From: Bog-113 sp963752695
GTDB taxonomy: Bacteria > Acidobacteriota > Terriglobia > Bryobacterales > Bryobacteraceae
Reading direction: 5' to 3'
Length of the DNA: 64,000 nucleotides
Assembly (NCBI GenBank): GCA_963752695.1
Contig: CAVVZB010000001.1
Location: 806,001 to 870,000 of the forward strand
Shown: piece after piece, positions 51,203 to 59,360 of the stretch
Layout: each line of letters opens with the position of its first letter
Position numbering within the stretch: the first letter of the stretch is position 1
The notes under the pieces: generated by a model
The model's database searches: none
What the model was told of the DNA's origin: nothing
What the model saw: the letters and a program-made list of their open reading frames with translations, nothing else
Made by a program: the position numbers and the translations under genes

Positions 51203-52579
51203 TTAAGCCGCCGCTCCGTATTTCTCGAAGAAGTGCGCCACCGTGCGAATGCCCTTGTAATAATTCTCGATGCTGAACTTTTCATTGGGCGAGTGTAGCC
51301 CGTCGTCCGGCAATCCGAATCCCATCAGAATCGTCGGTATCCCAAGGAACCGCGCGAAGTCGCCCACAATCGGAATCGAACCGCCCGATCGCGTAAACAC
51401 CGTTGGCTGCCCGAAAATGTCTTCCATGGCCGCCGCCGCAACCTGAATCGCGGGGTGGTCTGTATTGACCATCAACCCCGGCCCTGATCCTAGAACGCGC
51501 ACCTCGATCTCAATGCCCTTCGGCGTGTGCTTGGCCACATGCTTTCGAAACGCTGCAATAATCCTCGCCGGGTCTTGATTCGGTACCAGCCGGAAGCTCG
51601 CTTTGGCCGTCGCCTTTGATGGAATTACGGTCTTACTTCCCGCTCCGGTAAATCCGCCCGCAATCCCGTGAACCTCGAACGTCGGGCGCGACCACACCCG
51701 CTCCAATACCGTACGGTCCCTTTCCCCGGTCAGCTTCTTCGATCCCACTTCATCGCGCAGAAATTCCTTTTCGCTGAACGGCAGCTTCGCCCAGCTCTCC
51801 ATCTCCGCGCTCGATGGATCGGCAACGTCGTCGTAGAACCCGCTGACTTTGATCTTGCCCTTCCGGTTTTTCACCGTCCCCAGAAGTTCAATCAGCCCGA
51901 AGATCGGATTCGGTGACGCACCCCCATACACCCCGGAATGCAAATCCCGAAACGGACCGATTGCCTCGATCTCCATATAGATCAGCCCCCGCAACCCCAC
52001 ATTCAACGTGGGCATTCCCGGCGCATACATCGACGTATCGGAAACCAGCGCGACGTCGGCCTTCAGCTTATGAGGATTCTCTTCGACATACTTCGTAATC
52101 GAGACGCCGCCAACCTCCTCTTCCCCTTCAATCAGAAACTTGAGGTTTACAGGCATTTGCGGGTCGAGATGCGCTAGTGCTTCCACAGCCTTCACGTGCG
52201 TGTACATCTGGCCTTTGTCGTCGGCCGAACCGCGCGCGAACAAGCTACCATCTTTAACGATTGGGTCGAAAGGAGGGGAGTCCCACAGCTCCAACGGATC
52301 GGCTGGCTGCACGTCATAGTGGCCGTAGCAAAGCACAGTCGGTTTGCCAGCTGCTTGTAGCCATTCACCGTAAACCAGCGGATGCCGCCCAGTAGGAATT
52401 ACTTCGACGTTTTCAAGTTTCGCGGCGCGCAGTTTGTCCGCTACGAAATCGGCTGCCCGCCGAACATCTCCGGTGTGCTCGGGAAGGGTACTTACACTCG
52501 GAATCCGTAAGAACTCTTTGAGTTCATCGAGCAGCCGTTCCTGATTATCTGCAACAAAACGATCGATACCTGCGGACAT
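51203..52579 (-). CDS. M20-family dipeptidase/metallopeptidase
   Basis: 458 residues. Zinc-ligand motifs of M20: CYGHYDVQPADPLELWDSPP (His), FARGSADDKGQMYTHVKAVE (Asp), IEGEEEVGGVSI (catalytic Glu and Glu ligand), VSDTSMYAPGMPTL, and HSPNEKF near the end. A lid/dimerisation domain sits in the middle. Close to the dipeptidase CNDP-like/PepV group acting on short peptides; the exact substrate is unknown. Cytosolic, no signal. Single gene, convergent with xerC. Confidence 0.92.
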   Translation of the reverse strand: MSAGIDRFVADNQERLLDELKEFLRIPSVSTLPEHTGDVRRAADFVADKLRAAKLENVEVIPTGRHPLVYGEWLQAAGKPTVLCYGHYDVQPADPLELWDSPPFDPIVKDGSLFARGSADDKGQMYTHVKAVEALAHLDPQMPVNLKFLIEGEEEVGGVSITKYVEENPHKLKADVALVSDTSMYAPGMPTLNVGLRGLIYMEIEAIGPFRDLHSGVYGGASPNPIFGLIELLGTVKNRKGKIKVSGFYDDVADPSSAEMESWAKLPFSEKEFLRDEVGSKKLTGERDRTVLERVWSRPTFEVHGIAGGFTGAGSKTVIPSKATAKASFRLVPNQDPARIIAAFRKHVAKHTPKGIEIEVRVLGSGPGLMVNTDHPAIQVAAAAMEDIFGQPTVFTRSGGSIPIVGDFARFLGIPTILMGFGLPDDGLHSPNEKFSIENYYKGIRTVAHFFEKYGAAA

Positions 52580-52625
52580 AACCCGATGTTATAGCACCGG
52601 GTCATCTCCGCGGGTTACGAGCTTG

Positions 52626-52904
52626 CTATCCGGTATGCGTCTGCGTTTGCGGCCGCGTCAGGAAGCCGGAAATTTTTTCCACCGTCCCTTGGATCTCGGT
52701 TACCTTTCGATCCAGGCCGGCAATATCGACAGTCCCGTTCCCATTCTGCCCCTTGGGGTTAGCGACGGAGCTCAAAATCGCCCCTCGCGCGAAATCGGAA
52801 ATACTTCGCGCGCCTTGCCGGATCGCCGCCTGCTTCAGTGTCTGGTACTCGTCTTCCGAGAGCCGGAAGTTCACCAGTCGTGTTCGTGGACTATAGATGG
52901 CCAT
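52626..52904 (-). CDS. Ribbon-helix-helix-like small DNA-binding protein
   Basis: 92 residues. RLVNFRLSEDEYQTLKQAAI followed by ARSISDFARGAIL has the strand-helix-helix pattern of RHH/MobC-type proteins (hydrophobic strand, then two helices). A Gly/Asn-rich linker and a C-terminal helix (DRKVTEIQGTVEKISGFLTR) follow, perhaps a coiled coil. No toxin partner or mobilisation gene is adjacent. Function beyond probable DNA binding is unknown. Confidence 0.65.
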   Translation of the reverse strand: MAIYSPRTRLVNFRLSEDEYQTLKQAAIRQGARSISDFARGAILSSVANPKGQNGNGTVDIAGLDRKVTEIQGTVEKISGFLTRPQTQTHTG

Positions 52905-53062
52905 AATGTTGTCTCTAAGAACCTGCTACCCAGCGCCGAACCAGTGGAGGCCCGGTGACCGACATAAAGCAAGGGTAATGCCATTGCCTCACATCAGTGT
53001 TCGAAAAGACCCGGATAGAAGTTCTATTTCAGACCATCGTATCCGAAATACATCCGCTATCA

Positions 53063-53809
53063 CTATAAATGGTTAACGATGCTGGCGAAGTATCCCGCTC
53101 CAAACCCGTTGTCTATGTTCACCACCGTCACGTTGCTTGCGCAGCTGTTTAACATTCCTAGCAGCGCCGCCAGACCGTGGAAGCTCGCGCCATACCCAAT
53201 ACTGGTCGGCACCGCCACAACTGGGCAGGACACCATTCCGCCTACCGCGCTCGGCAATGCTCCTTCCATGCCGGCGCACACTACCGCAATCCGCGCCGCT
53301 TCCAATTGCGCCCGATGCGCCATCAAGCGGTGAATCCCAGCCACGCCGACATCGTGAATGGCGTTTACCGTGTTCCCCATCGTCTCGGCGGTAAGCATCG
53401 CTTCCTCCGCCACGGGAATGTCGCTCGTTCCCGCACAGATGACGGCTACCGTGCCCTTGCCCGTTATTTCCCGGTCTCGCCACAAGCGAATCACGCCGGA
53501 CCGCGGGAAATATTCCGCCTCCGGCAATCGCGCCCGCACCAACTCGGCCTTCTCACCATCGCACCGCGTGATCAGCAGGTTAGGCGAACGCGCTTCCAGC
53601 CGCTCCGCAATCCCGATAATTTGGTCCGCGGTCTTGCCCAACCCGAAGATTACCTCCGGAATGCCGTGGCGCAATGCCCGGTGATGATCCACCTTCGCAA
53701 AACCTAAGTCTTCGAAGGGCATGTGCCGCATCCGCTCCACCGCGTGGTCCACATCCACTTCGCCGCTCTGAATTCCCGCGAAAAGCGTGCGCAACTGTTG
53801 TTCGTTCAT
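53063..53809 (-). CDS. larB: Nickel-pincer cofactor biosynthesis protein LarB
   Basis: 248 residues. The C-terminal half is PurE/AIR-carboxylase-like: VAVICAGTSDIPVAEEAMLT, HDVGVAGIHRL, CAGMEGALPSAVGGMV, VPTSIGYGASFHGLAALLGM and NIDNGFGAGYFAS. The N-terminal helical part (VERMRHMPFEDLGFAKVDHH, RHGIPEVIFGLGKT) is LarB-specific. LarB carboxylates and hydrolyses nicotinic acid adenine dinucleotide as the first step of the lactate-racemase cofactor. larC, larE and larA are not in this window. Confidence 0.93.
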   Translation of the reverse strand: MNEQQLRTLFAGIQSGEVDVDHAVERMRHMPFEDLGFAKVDHHRALRHGIPEVIFGLGKTADQIIGIAERLEARSPNLLITRCDGEKAELVRARLPEAEYFPRSGVIRLWRDREITGKGTVAVICAGTSDIPVAEEAMLTAETMGNTVNAIHDVGVAGIHRLMAHRAQLEAARIAVVCAGMEGALPSAVGGMVSCPVVAVPTSIGYGASFHGLAALLGMLNSCASNVTVVNIDNGFGAGYFASIVNHL

Positions 53810-53906
53810 ACGCCTAGCACTTTACCGTAATAACCTCAATTGTCAGGAACCATCCAAGTTTCGTCCCATCCAAAGCCGTCCGACGTGAATCTTACAATTG
53901 AGAAAG

Positions 53907-54791
53907 ATGTTTCTTACCCGCCTGCGGCACAGTCTCGACATGATCCGCTTCGAGCATTCCGTGTTCGCCCTGCCATTCGCCTTCACTGGAGCGGCTCTTG
54001 CGTTCCGCGGTTCCGGAATTGGCTTCGCCCACGGATGCGGCATCGTCGCTTGGATCGCCGTAGCGATGGTTGGAGCCCGCTCGGCAGCCATGGCGTTCAA
54101 TCGCGTGGTTGACCGAGAGATTGATAGCCGCAATCCCCGAACTCGCTCGCGCCATCTGCCTTCCGGCATCCTTTCGGTTCGTTTTGCCTGGTTCTTTATC
54201 GCCGCTTCGTCCCTGCTCTTCTTTGTTGCTTGTTGGCAGCTCAACGCGCTCTGCCTGCGCCTGGCCCCGCTTGCGCTCGGCTTCGTCTTCTTTTATTCGT
54301 TCACTAAGCGCTTCACGTCGCTTTCCCACTTAGTCTTAGGCTTCTGCCTTGGAATTGCGCCCGCCGCCGCGTGGATTGCCGTGCGTGGCTCCCTAGATTG
54401 GCGAATCCTGCTGCTCACTGCCGCCGTCATGTTCTGGACAGCCGGGTTCGACATCATCTATTCCTGTCAGGATTTTGAGTTCGATCGCTCCGCGGGCCTG
54501 TTCAGCCTACCCGCGAAAATTGGACTCGGCCCCGCTCTTGCCGTGTCCCGCGCGCTGCACCTATTGATGATTGGCGCGCTTGTCACGCTCTTTGTGCAGA
54601 TGCATCTTGGACTGCTCAGCATCCTCGGCATCGCTGTTGTCGCCTTGCTGCTCGCCTACGAACAAAGCCTGGTCCGCCCCACCGATTTCTCGCGTGTCAA
54701 TGCCGCTTTTTTCACCATGAACGGCTGGGTGAGCATCGCCTTCTTCGCATTCTGGGCCGCCGACATCGTCTTTCTGCGACCTCCCTACTGA
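53907..54791 (+). CDS. UbiA-family prenyltransferase, MqnP-like
   Basis: 294 residues from ATG 53907 with GAGAAAG upstream. About eight to nine helices. First Asp-rich motif FNRVVDREIDSRNPRTRSRH and second DIIYSCQDFEFDRSAGLFSL are of the UbiA/MqnP type. Followed 1 bp later by mqnE, which points to the futalosine pathway: attachment of the polyprenyl chain to the naphthoate precursor of menaquinone (inference from context). Integral inner-membrane enzyme. Confidence 0.9.
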   Translation: MFLTRLRHSLDMIRFEHSVFALPFAFTGAALAFRGSGIGFAHGCGIVAWIAVAMVGARSAAMAFNRVVDREIDSRNPRTRSRHLPSGILSVRFAWFFIAASSLLFFVACWQLNALCLRLAPLALGFVFFYSFTKRFTSLSHLVLGFCLGIAPAAAWIAVRGSLDWRILLLTAAVMFWTAGFDIIYSCQDFEFDRSAGLFSLPAKIGLGPALAVSRALHLLMIGALVTLFVQMHLGLLSILGIAVVALLLAYEQSLVRPTDFSRVNAAFFTMNGWVSIAFFAFWAADIVFLRPPY

Positions 54792-54792
54792 A

Positions 54793-55911
54793 ATGTCCAT
54801 GCAAATTGAAGATCCCGCGCTGCTCGCGATTCACCAGAAGGTAGAAGCCGGTCAGCGCCTGTCCTACGACGACGGCGTCGCGCTCTATCGCTCATCTGAC
54901 TTGCTCGCACTCGGGTACCTGGCGAACCTGGTGCGCGAACGCAAAAGCGGCAACACTACTTTTTTCAATGTGAACCGGCACATCAACCCGACCGATGTCT
55001 GCGTCGCCAGTTGCCGCCTGTGCGCCTTCGGCAAGAAATCTAAAGACCCGAAGTCGTACACCATGTCCCTCGAAGAGGTCTGGCACGTGGCCGGTACCGG
55101 GTGGAGCGAATCGGTAACCGAGTTTCACATCGTCGGCGGCCTGCATCCCGAACTCTCGCTCGATTGGTTCTGCGAAATGCTGCGCGGTCTCAAGTTGCGC
55201 TTTCCCGAAGTGCACCTGAAGGCGTTCACGATGGTCGAAATTTCGTTCCTTGCCAACCGCGCGAAAATCAGCATTCGCGAGACTTTGGAGCGTTTGCGTG
55301 ACGCTGGAATGGATTCCCTCCCGGGTGGTGGTGCCGAAATCTTCAACGAGCGCGTGCGCCGTATCATCTGCGATCACAAAATCGACGGCCAGGAATGGCT
55401 GGAAACCGCGCGCGCCGCTCACCAACTCGGGTTGCATTCCAACTGCACCATGCTCTACGGGCACATCGAGAATGAAGAGGATCGCGTCGATCACTTGGTG
55501 CGCCTGCGCGAACTACAGGACGACACTCAGGGCTTTGTTACCTTCATCCCCTTGGCGTTCCATCCCGAGCACACCGCGCTTCCGCACATACCTAAGACCA
55601 CCGGCTTTGATGACCTAAAGAACATCGCCGTCTCCCGTCTCATGCTGGACAACATCCCGCACATCAAGGCGTATTGGATCATGATGACCCCGCAGATTGC
55701 CCAGATCGCCTTGCGGTTCGGGGCCGACGATTTGGATGGAACCGTCGTGGAAGAGAAGATTTACCACGACGCCGGAGCGGTCACCAGCCAGTCCCTGCGC
55801 CGCCAGGAGCTTTTGGCTTTGATCCGCAAGGCTGGTCGCGAACCCGTCGAACGCGACACGCTCTATCGCCCGGTAAATCGGACGGAAACGGCGTTTACTA
55901 TTTTGGTTTAA
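54793..55911 (+). CDS. mqnE: Aminofutalosine synthase, radical SAM
   Basis: 372 residues, usual length. The radical SAM cluster motif is CVASCRLCAFGKKSKDPKSY (CxxxCxxC) near residue 75. Other MqnE/CofH features: VTEFHIVGGLHPELSLDWFC, DSLPGGGAEIFNERVRRIIC, HSNCTMLYGHIENEEDRVDH, FIPLAFHPEHT and KAYWIMMTP. Makes aminofutalosine from the chorismate-derived enolpyruvyl benzoate and SAM in menaquinone synthesis. Decayed copies of the bases at 55750-55826 occur at 57611-57686 and, in part, at 56603-56636. Confidence 0.95.
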   Translation: MSMQIEDPALLAIHQKVEAGQRLSYDDGVALYRSSDLLALGYLANLVRERKSGNTTFFNVNRHINPTDVCVASCRLCAFGKKSKDPKSYTMSLEEVWHVAGTGWSESVTEFHIVGGLHPELSLDWFCEMLRGLKLRFPEVHLKAFTMVEISFLANRAKISIRETLERLRDAGMDSLPGGGAEIFNERVRRIICDHKIDGQEWLETARAAHQLGLHSNCTMLYGHIENEEDRVDHLVRLRELQDDTQGFVTFIPLAFHPEHTALPHIPKTTGFDDLKNIAVSRLMLDNIPHIKAYWIMMTPQIAQIALRFGADDLDGTVVEEKIYHDAGAVTSQSLRRQELLALIRKAGREPVERDTLYRPVNRTETAFTILV

Positions 55912-56067
55912 GGTTTCTTTAGTATGTCGCAATGCTATGAGCAGAAGGCTAGCGATGTTTTGTTTCTGTTATCCCATTCTTCTCAGGGCTGGTGTGCTGA
56001 CCCAGAGGGGTCTACCCGGCGAAACGGCCCAGATATTCACATGACGGGGCTGGAACCGAATTCCATG

Positions 56068-56508
56068 AGAGTCAAGATTGCCATTCTGGTTGCGGCGGCC
56101 TTGATTCCTTTTGTACTGTCTTGTTTACCTGGCGGCTATATAGTGTTGGTTTACTCTGCTCCGTTTACATTCCCTGTATCGATGGGCGTGGCCTGATATG
56201 GATGGGGCTTTATAGCTTTATTTAATGTCACTCCGAACGATTTGAAAAAAGGGGCTGCGCGTTTACATGTGGCTCGCCCTTTTGGGCTTTGTTCTACCTT
56301 CGCACCTTCTCCTGCAGATGGTGGATCCTTCGATGTTTTTGTCGCATGGTATACAGCCACTCAAGCTAAGATAGCTAACTTGGCGCACCGTACAAAAACG
56401 GGATCCTTGAGTGGAGTAATGCTGCTCGCCGGGGATGGGACATCGAGAGATGGCCTCTGGGTTGGTTCCGCTGGCAATGCCGCGGCCGATCAGGTATGGC
56501 GTTCATAA
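56068..56508 (+). pseudogene. Broken small membrane-protein gene
   Basis: From ATG 56068 a 43-residue segment reads like a membrane protein (MRVKIAILVAAALIPFVLSC) and ends at TGA 56197-56199. The same frame then continues YGWGFIALFNVTPNDLKKGA to 56508, so the TGA may be a mutated Trp codon. From 56267 the +1 frame gives another hydrophobic segment (WLALLGFVLPSHLLLQMVDP), pointing to a second lesion. Family not recognised. Confidence 0.35.
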
Positions 56509-56602
56509 CGGGCCTAGCTTTCTCGGCAATTGCGTCCTGGGCTAAGTAGACGATTGAGGATGCCTAAATAGCGGTAAGTGGCAGTCCGGCGGTGGGCCTC
56601 AA

Positions 56603-56636
56603 GCCGGGAGCGGCACCAACGAGTCCCCGTGCGGCC
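56603..56636 (+). repeat. 34-bp direct repeat, copy 1 (mqnE-tail related)
   Basis: Identical to 57631-57664 at 32 of 34 positions (GCCGGGAGCGGCACCAACGA and following). Both copies resemble the mqnE tail around 55771-55803. They flank the secreted hypothetical gene at 56688-57582. Confidence 0.75.
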
Positions 56637-56687
56637 GCGTATACTTTAGACGTCACCGGAAGGTGACCTAGTTTTAAGTGGAGTGCT

Positions 56688-57582
56688 ATGCGCGGCGCAA
56701 CCTGTTTCGTGACGCTGTTTGTCGTTTTTACAAGTCTTTGTGCGGGCGCTCAGTCATACCCTAAACCCAGCCCTGCTAAAAGAGTGTTTACCGTTTCCGA
56801 CGTGACCAAGGCTAGTATTTCATGGCCCATCAAAGCACGTGATAGCAGTGATTTGTATACTCTGGTATGTCACTCGGCGGGATATCATGGAGATTCCGGC
56901 TTCGAGTACAGCGGCGACTTTGAGTGTCGTCTGATTCTTGTCAACGGGCAAAATACATACAGCACGCTCCTGACTGAAGACGTGGATCAGAGCCGGGACT
57001 GGGAGAGCCGGGGCCGGTTTTTTGGGGCCAGTTTGCGGGGTGAGTGTTCAAAAGTTCCTGAGTTTGGTGCGATGAGGAATTTCACACTCAGGGGTATGCG
57101 GTTGACCTTGCAAGTCCTGGACCCGAAGTTCCAAGGAGAAAAGCTGCTTTCTCTTAAACTCGCGGTTGCTGTGGTCCCCGATGCTAAAGCGCGCCGAGCT
57201 ATCGCCGATATCGTTCCTCTTCCGCGCGCCGAAGTTCCCGTAAGCTGCAAGCTCTCGGAGTACTTCGCCGATTCGACTGAGGTGGTTGCCCCAGCCCAGG
57301 AGGCCGTGCTTGACCCAACGGAGTCTACCTTCAAGGTCCTTTGGCAGGGTGACAATCGTGCAGCTTCCAGTCCGGCTCTTGCCTTCGATGAAAAAAGGAT
57401 ACCCAGACATCGGAGTAACAGTGCACGGAGGGAGCATTCTGGCGGGCTATGAGACAGTGCTCTCTTTCAACGGAGTCAGATATCCCGTAGATACTTCTGC
57501 GCCTCCCGCACGAGAAGCTACCGGAATTCAAGGCAAGGTGATAATCTCAAATACCGACGAGGCTGCTCCCGTGCACGACTAA
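56688..57582 (+). CDS. Secreted hypothetical protein, frameshifted at an A6 run
   Basis: Signal peptide CFVTLFVVFTSLCAGAQS, then a beta-rich domain with several Cys (VCHSAGYHG, FECRLIL, RGECSKV, SCKLSEY). In the start frame the protein ends at 57452 after an Arg-rich stretch (KRIPRHRSNSARREHSGG) that does not look like the rest. After the run AAAAAA at 57391-57396, the +1 frame continues sensibly (GYPDIGVTVHGGSILAGYET, LSFNGVRYPVDTSAP) to a stop at 57580-57582. So the gene carries a one-base indel, a sequencing error or a slippage site. The intact product would have about 297 residues. Function unknown. Flanked by the 34-bp repeats. Confidence 0.55.
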
Positions 57583-57610
57583 GCGGGTGTCCATTTGTAG
57601 AGCGGCCTGC

Positions 57611-57686
57611 GAAAAGAGATTTATCACGATGCCGGGAGCGGCACCAACGAGTCCGGGTGCGGCCAAGCGTTCTTGGCTTTGTTCCG
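57611..57686 (+). pseudogene. Decayed copy of part of the mqnE 3' region
   Basis: Aligns to 55750-55826 of mqnE at about 75-80 % by eye: GATTTAYCACGAYGCC, GGAGCGG, CACCA, AGTCC, TTGGCTTTG and TCCG are shared, with small indels that destroy the frame. It includes 34-bp repeat copy 2 (57631-57664). With mqnE it brackets island 2. Confidence 0.75.
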
Positions 57687-57711
57687 GAGCAGCCACCCAA
57701 AATCTGAAAAG

Positions 57712-57728
57712 TGCACAAATTTGCACAA
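57712..57728 (+). repeat. 10-nt-phased TGCACAA direct repeat, copy 2
   Basis: GTGCACAAATTTGCACAA: two TGCACAA heptamers exactly 10 nt apart, about 75-90 bp before the GH75-like gene. The same arrangement occurs at 39663-39679 and 61182-61198. Confidence 0.6.
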
Positions 57729-57801
57729 TTCAGCACCAAACCCCCCGGCTCACTCGCACACCCGCCGCGCCCGACCCCTTACCCTAGTAGCAGACCAATG
57801 A

Positions 57802-58419
57802 ATGCCAGCTGCCATCGTGTCCCCTGTTAATTCCTATCAAGCCCCTTCGTCGTCCCTATCGCGATTAGGCACCATTACTCGCCAGTTGGAGCACGCCACC
57901 GTCGTCCGCCAGCAGTTCGACCACGGCGGCGATTTCATTTTTCAGCTGCCCGGTGGGCAGGTCTACTTCGAAGGACCACTAGAGCTCGATACCGATGGTT
58001 CGTCCCTTTACGATCAGGACCCCACCGGCCAGAGCGATACCAGCATCCACGATGCCCACGACCGTCCCATCGACGCCAACCGCGTTCCGTATTTCGTGCT
58101 TCCTTGTCACGGTTTCTGCGACAAATTCGGCATCCGCCTCGGTGATATCGCTGCCGTCATCTACAACAGCCACATCGAGTTTGCAGTGTTTGCCGACTGC
58201 GGTCCGGCCAATAAACTGGGCGAGGGTTCCATTGCACTGCACCGCGCGCTCGGGCACGAAACTGTCATCGGTGGCCGCCTGCACAATGACGGCATCGACA
58301 GCGGCGTCATTACCATCGTGTTTCCCGGATCGGGCAAGCCCGATGACCCGCAGACTCCTCAGAAGATTCGCCAGATCGGCACCATGCTCTTCGACGCGCT
58401 GGGCGGATCGTTGCATTGA
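57802..58419 (+). CDS. GH75-like chitosanase-family protein, no signal peptide
   Basis: 205 residues. Features resembling family 75 chitosanases: EGPLELDTDGSSLYDQDPTG, RPIDANRVPYFVLP, GDIAAVIYNSHIEFAVFADC and LGEGSIALHRALG, with Asp and Glu at the expected catalytic sites (FADCG and EGS). No signal peptide is visible from ATG 57802, unusual for an enzyme acting on an external polymer; the N-terminus may be further upstream and lost next to the decayed island border, or the protein may have another substrate. Assignment by motif memory only. Confidence 0.6.
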   Translation: MPAAIVSPVNSYQAPSSSLSRLGTITRQLEHATVVRQQFDHGGDFIFQLPGGQVYFEGPLELDTDGSSLYDQDPTGQSDTSIHDAHDRPIDANRVPYFVLPCHGFCDKFGIRLGDIAAVIYNSHIEFAVFADCGPANKLGEGSIALHRALGHETVIGGRLHNDGIDSGVITIVFPGSGKPDDPQTPQKIRQIGTMLFDALGGSLH

Positions 58420-58611
58420 GTCGCGCCTGCGCCATCCGTTTCCGCCGCTTTTGCGGTATAACTTAAGTGTCGATAGTTTTACCGGCAGGGCTGAGGTTTG
58501 GACGCAAGCAGTCCGGAAATGGACGGTTTCCACCGTTTACAGCCACCGCATCGCCAGGAGTATCGACCGAAACTCGGTAAAACTCGTAAGTCCAGCGGAG
58601 GCTCACTATTT

Positions 58612-58791
58612 ATGTTTGACGGCTTGTTCCAACCCACGCACCTGATTCTGATTCTTGGAGTTGCACTTCTGGTTTTCGGCCCCAAGAAACTTCCCGAACT
58701 TGGCAAAGGCCTCGGCGAAGGCATTAAGAGTTTCAAGAAGGGCATTAAAGACGCCACTTCGACTGACTCCTCGAATCACCCGGAAGTCTAG
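58612..58791 (+). CDS. tatA: Sec-independent protein translocase subunit TatA
   Basis: 59 residues from ATG 58612 (GGAGG upstream); the frame is open further back but without family sequence. One transmembrane helix (HLILILGVALLVFGPKKLPE) with the FGPKKLPELG hinge, then an amphipathic helix GLGEGIKSFKKGIKDAT. Typical TatA size. Exports folded proteins such as the twin-arginine proteins found in this window. tatC is not here. The last 4 bp overlap the convergent methyltransferase gene. Confidence 0.93.
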   Translation: MFDGLFQPTHLILILGVALLVFGPKKLPELGKGLGEGIKSFKKGIKDATSTDSSNHPEV

Positions 58792-59339
58792 ATCGCACGT
58801 TCTCGCAGCCGCCGGTATTTCCGGAGCAGTTCGTAAATCACGATACCTCCGGCTGTAGCCACGTTCAGGGAGTGTTTCGTCCCGAGCATCGGGATTCGGA
58901 CATGCGTGTCCGCTAAATTGGCAAGCGCCGGGCTGACCCCATCTACCTCGTGGCCGAACACAACGCAGACCGGGAACTGCGGCTTCCAATCGAAAATATC
59001 GACTGCGCGGCTGCTGGTTTCAATCACCGCGATCTCATACCCCCGGTGCCGCAGATCCACTAACCGCGAAACTGGGTCCGGCCACTGCTCCCAGGGAACG
59101 GTCTCGTCCGCTCCGAGTGCCGTCTTGGTAATTTCCTTTTTGGGAGGCGCGGCCGTGATCCCCGCCAGGTATAGCCTGTCGATCCCGGCGCCGTCCGCCG
59201 TGCGGAAGAACGCCCCCACGTTGTACATGGACCGAACGTTGTCGAGCAATACCGCGATTGGCAAAGGCTTCAACGCGTCGTAGGGTGCCGCCCCACTCGT
59301 AGCCAGGAAGGGTAACCGAACCGTCAACGGTCCTCGCAC
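58788..59339 (-). CDS. SpoU/TrmH-family RNA 2'-O-methyltransferase
   Basis: 183 residues. Knotted SPOUT domain with the three motifs: LLDNVRSMYNVGAFFRTADG (motif 1, Asn and Arg), FPVCVVFGHEVDGVSPALAN (motif 2) and IPMLGTKHSLNVATAGGIVI (motif 3). No N-terminal RNA-binding domain. Methylates tRNA or rRNA ribose; the target is undetermined. Divergent from the GT2 gene by 21 bp. Confidence 0.92.
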   Translation of the reverse strand: MRGPLTVRLPFLATSGAAPYDALKPLPIAVLLDNVRSMYNVGAFFRTADGAGIDRLYLAGITAAPPKKEITKTALGADETVPWEQWPDPVSRLVDLRHRGYEIAVIETSSRAVDIFDWKPQFPVCVVFGHEVDGVSPALANLADTHVRIPMLGTKHSLNVATAGGIVIYELLRKYRRLRERAI

Positions 59340-59360
59340 ATTAGCGTTACACTATTAGAA

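Larger units (their letters stand above)
55912..56687. other. Left part of island 2: lower-GC, decayed DNA and leader of the next gene
   Basis: 776 bp after mqnE with lower GC and unlike codon choice. Holds a broken membrane-protein frame (56068-56508) and a 34-bp copy of the mqnE tail (56603-56636), both listed separately. A perfect hairpin GTCACC-GGAA-GGTGAC at 56652-56667 lies just before the ribosome site (GGAG, 56680-56683) of the next gene and could be a regulatory leader or a weak terminator. Confidence 0.45.

Noticed and set aside
52905..53062. Possible xerC-derived remnant (CAGCGCCGA phrase)
   Set aside because: Shared stretch with xerC is only about a dozen bases, which chance explains.
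54892..55494. 200-codon frame antisense to mqnE
   Set aside because: Shadow of a clear radical SAM gene.
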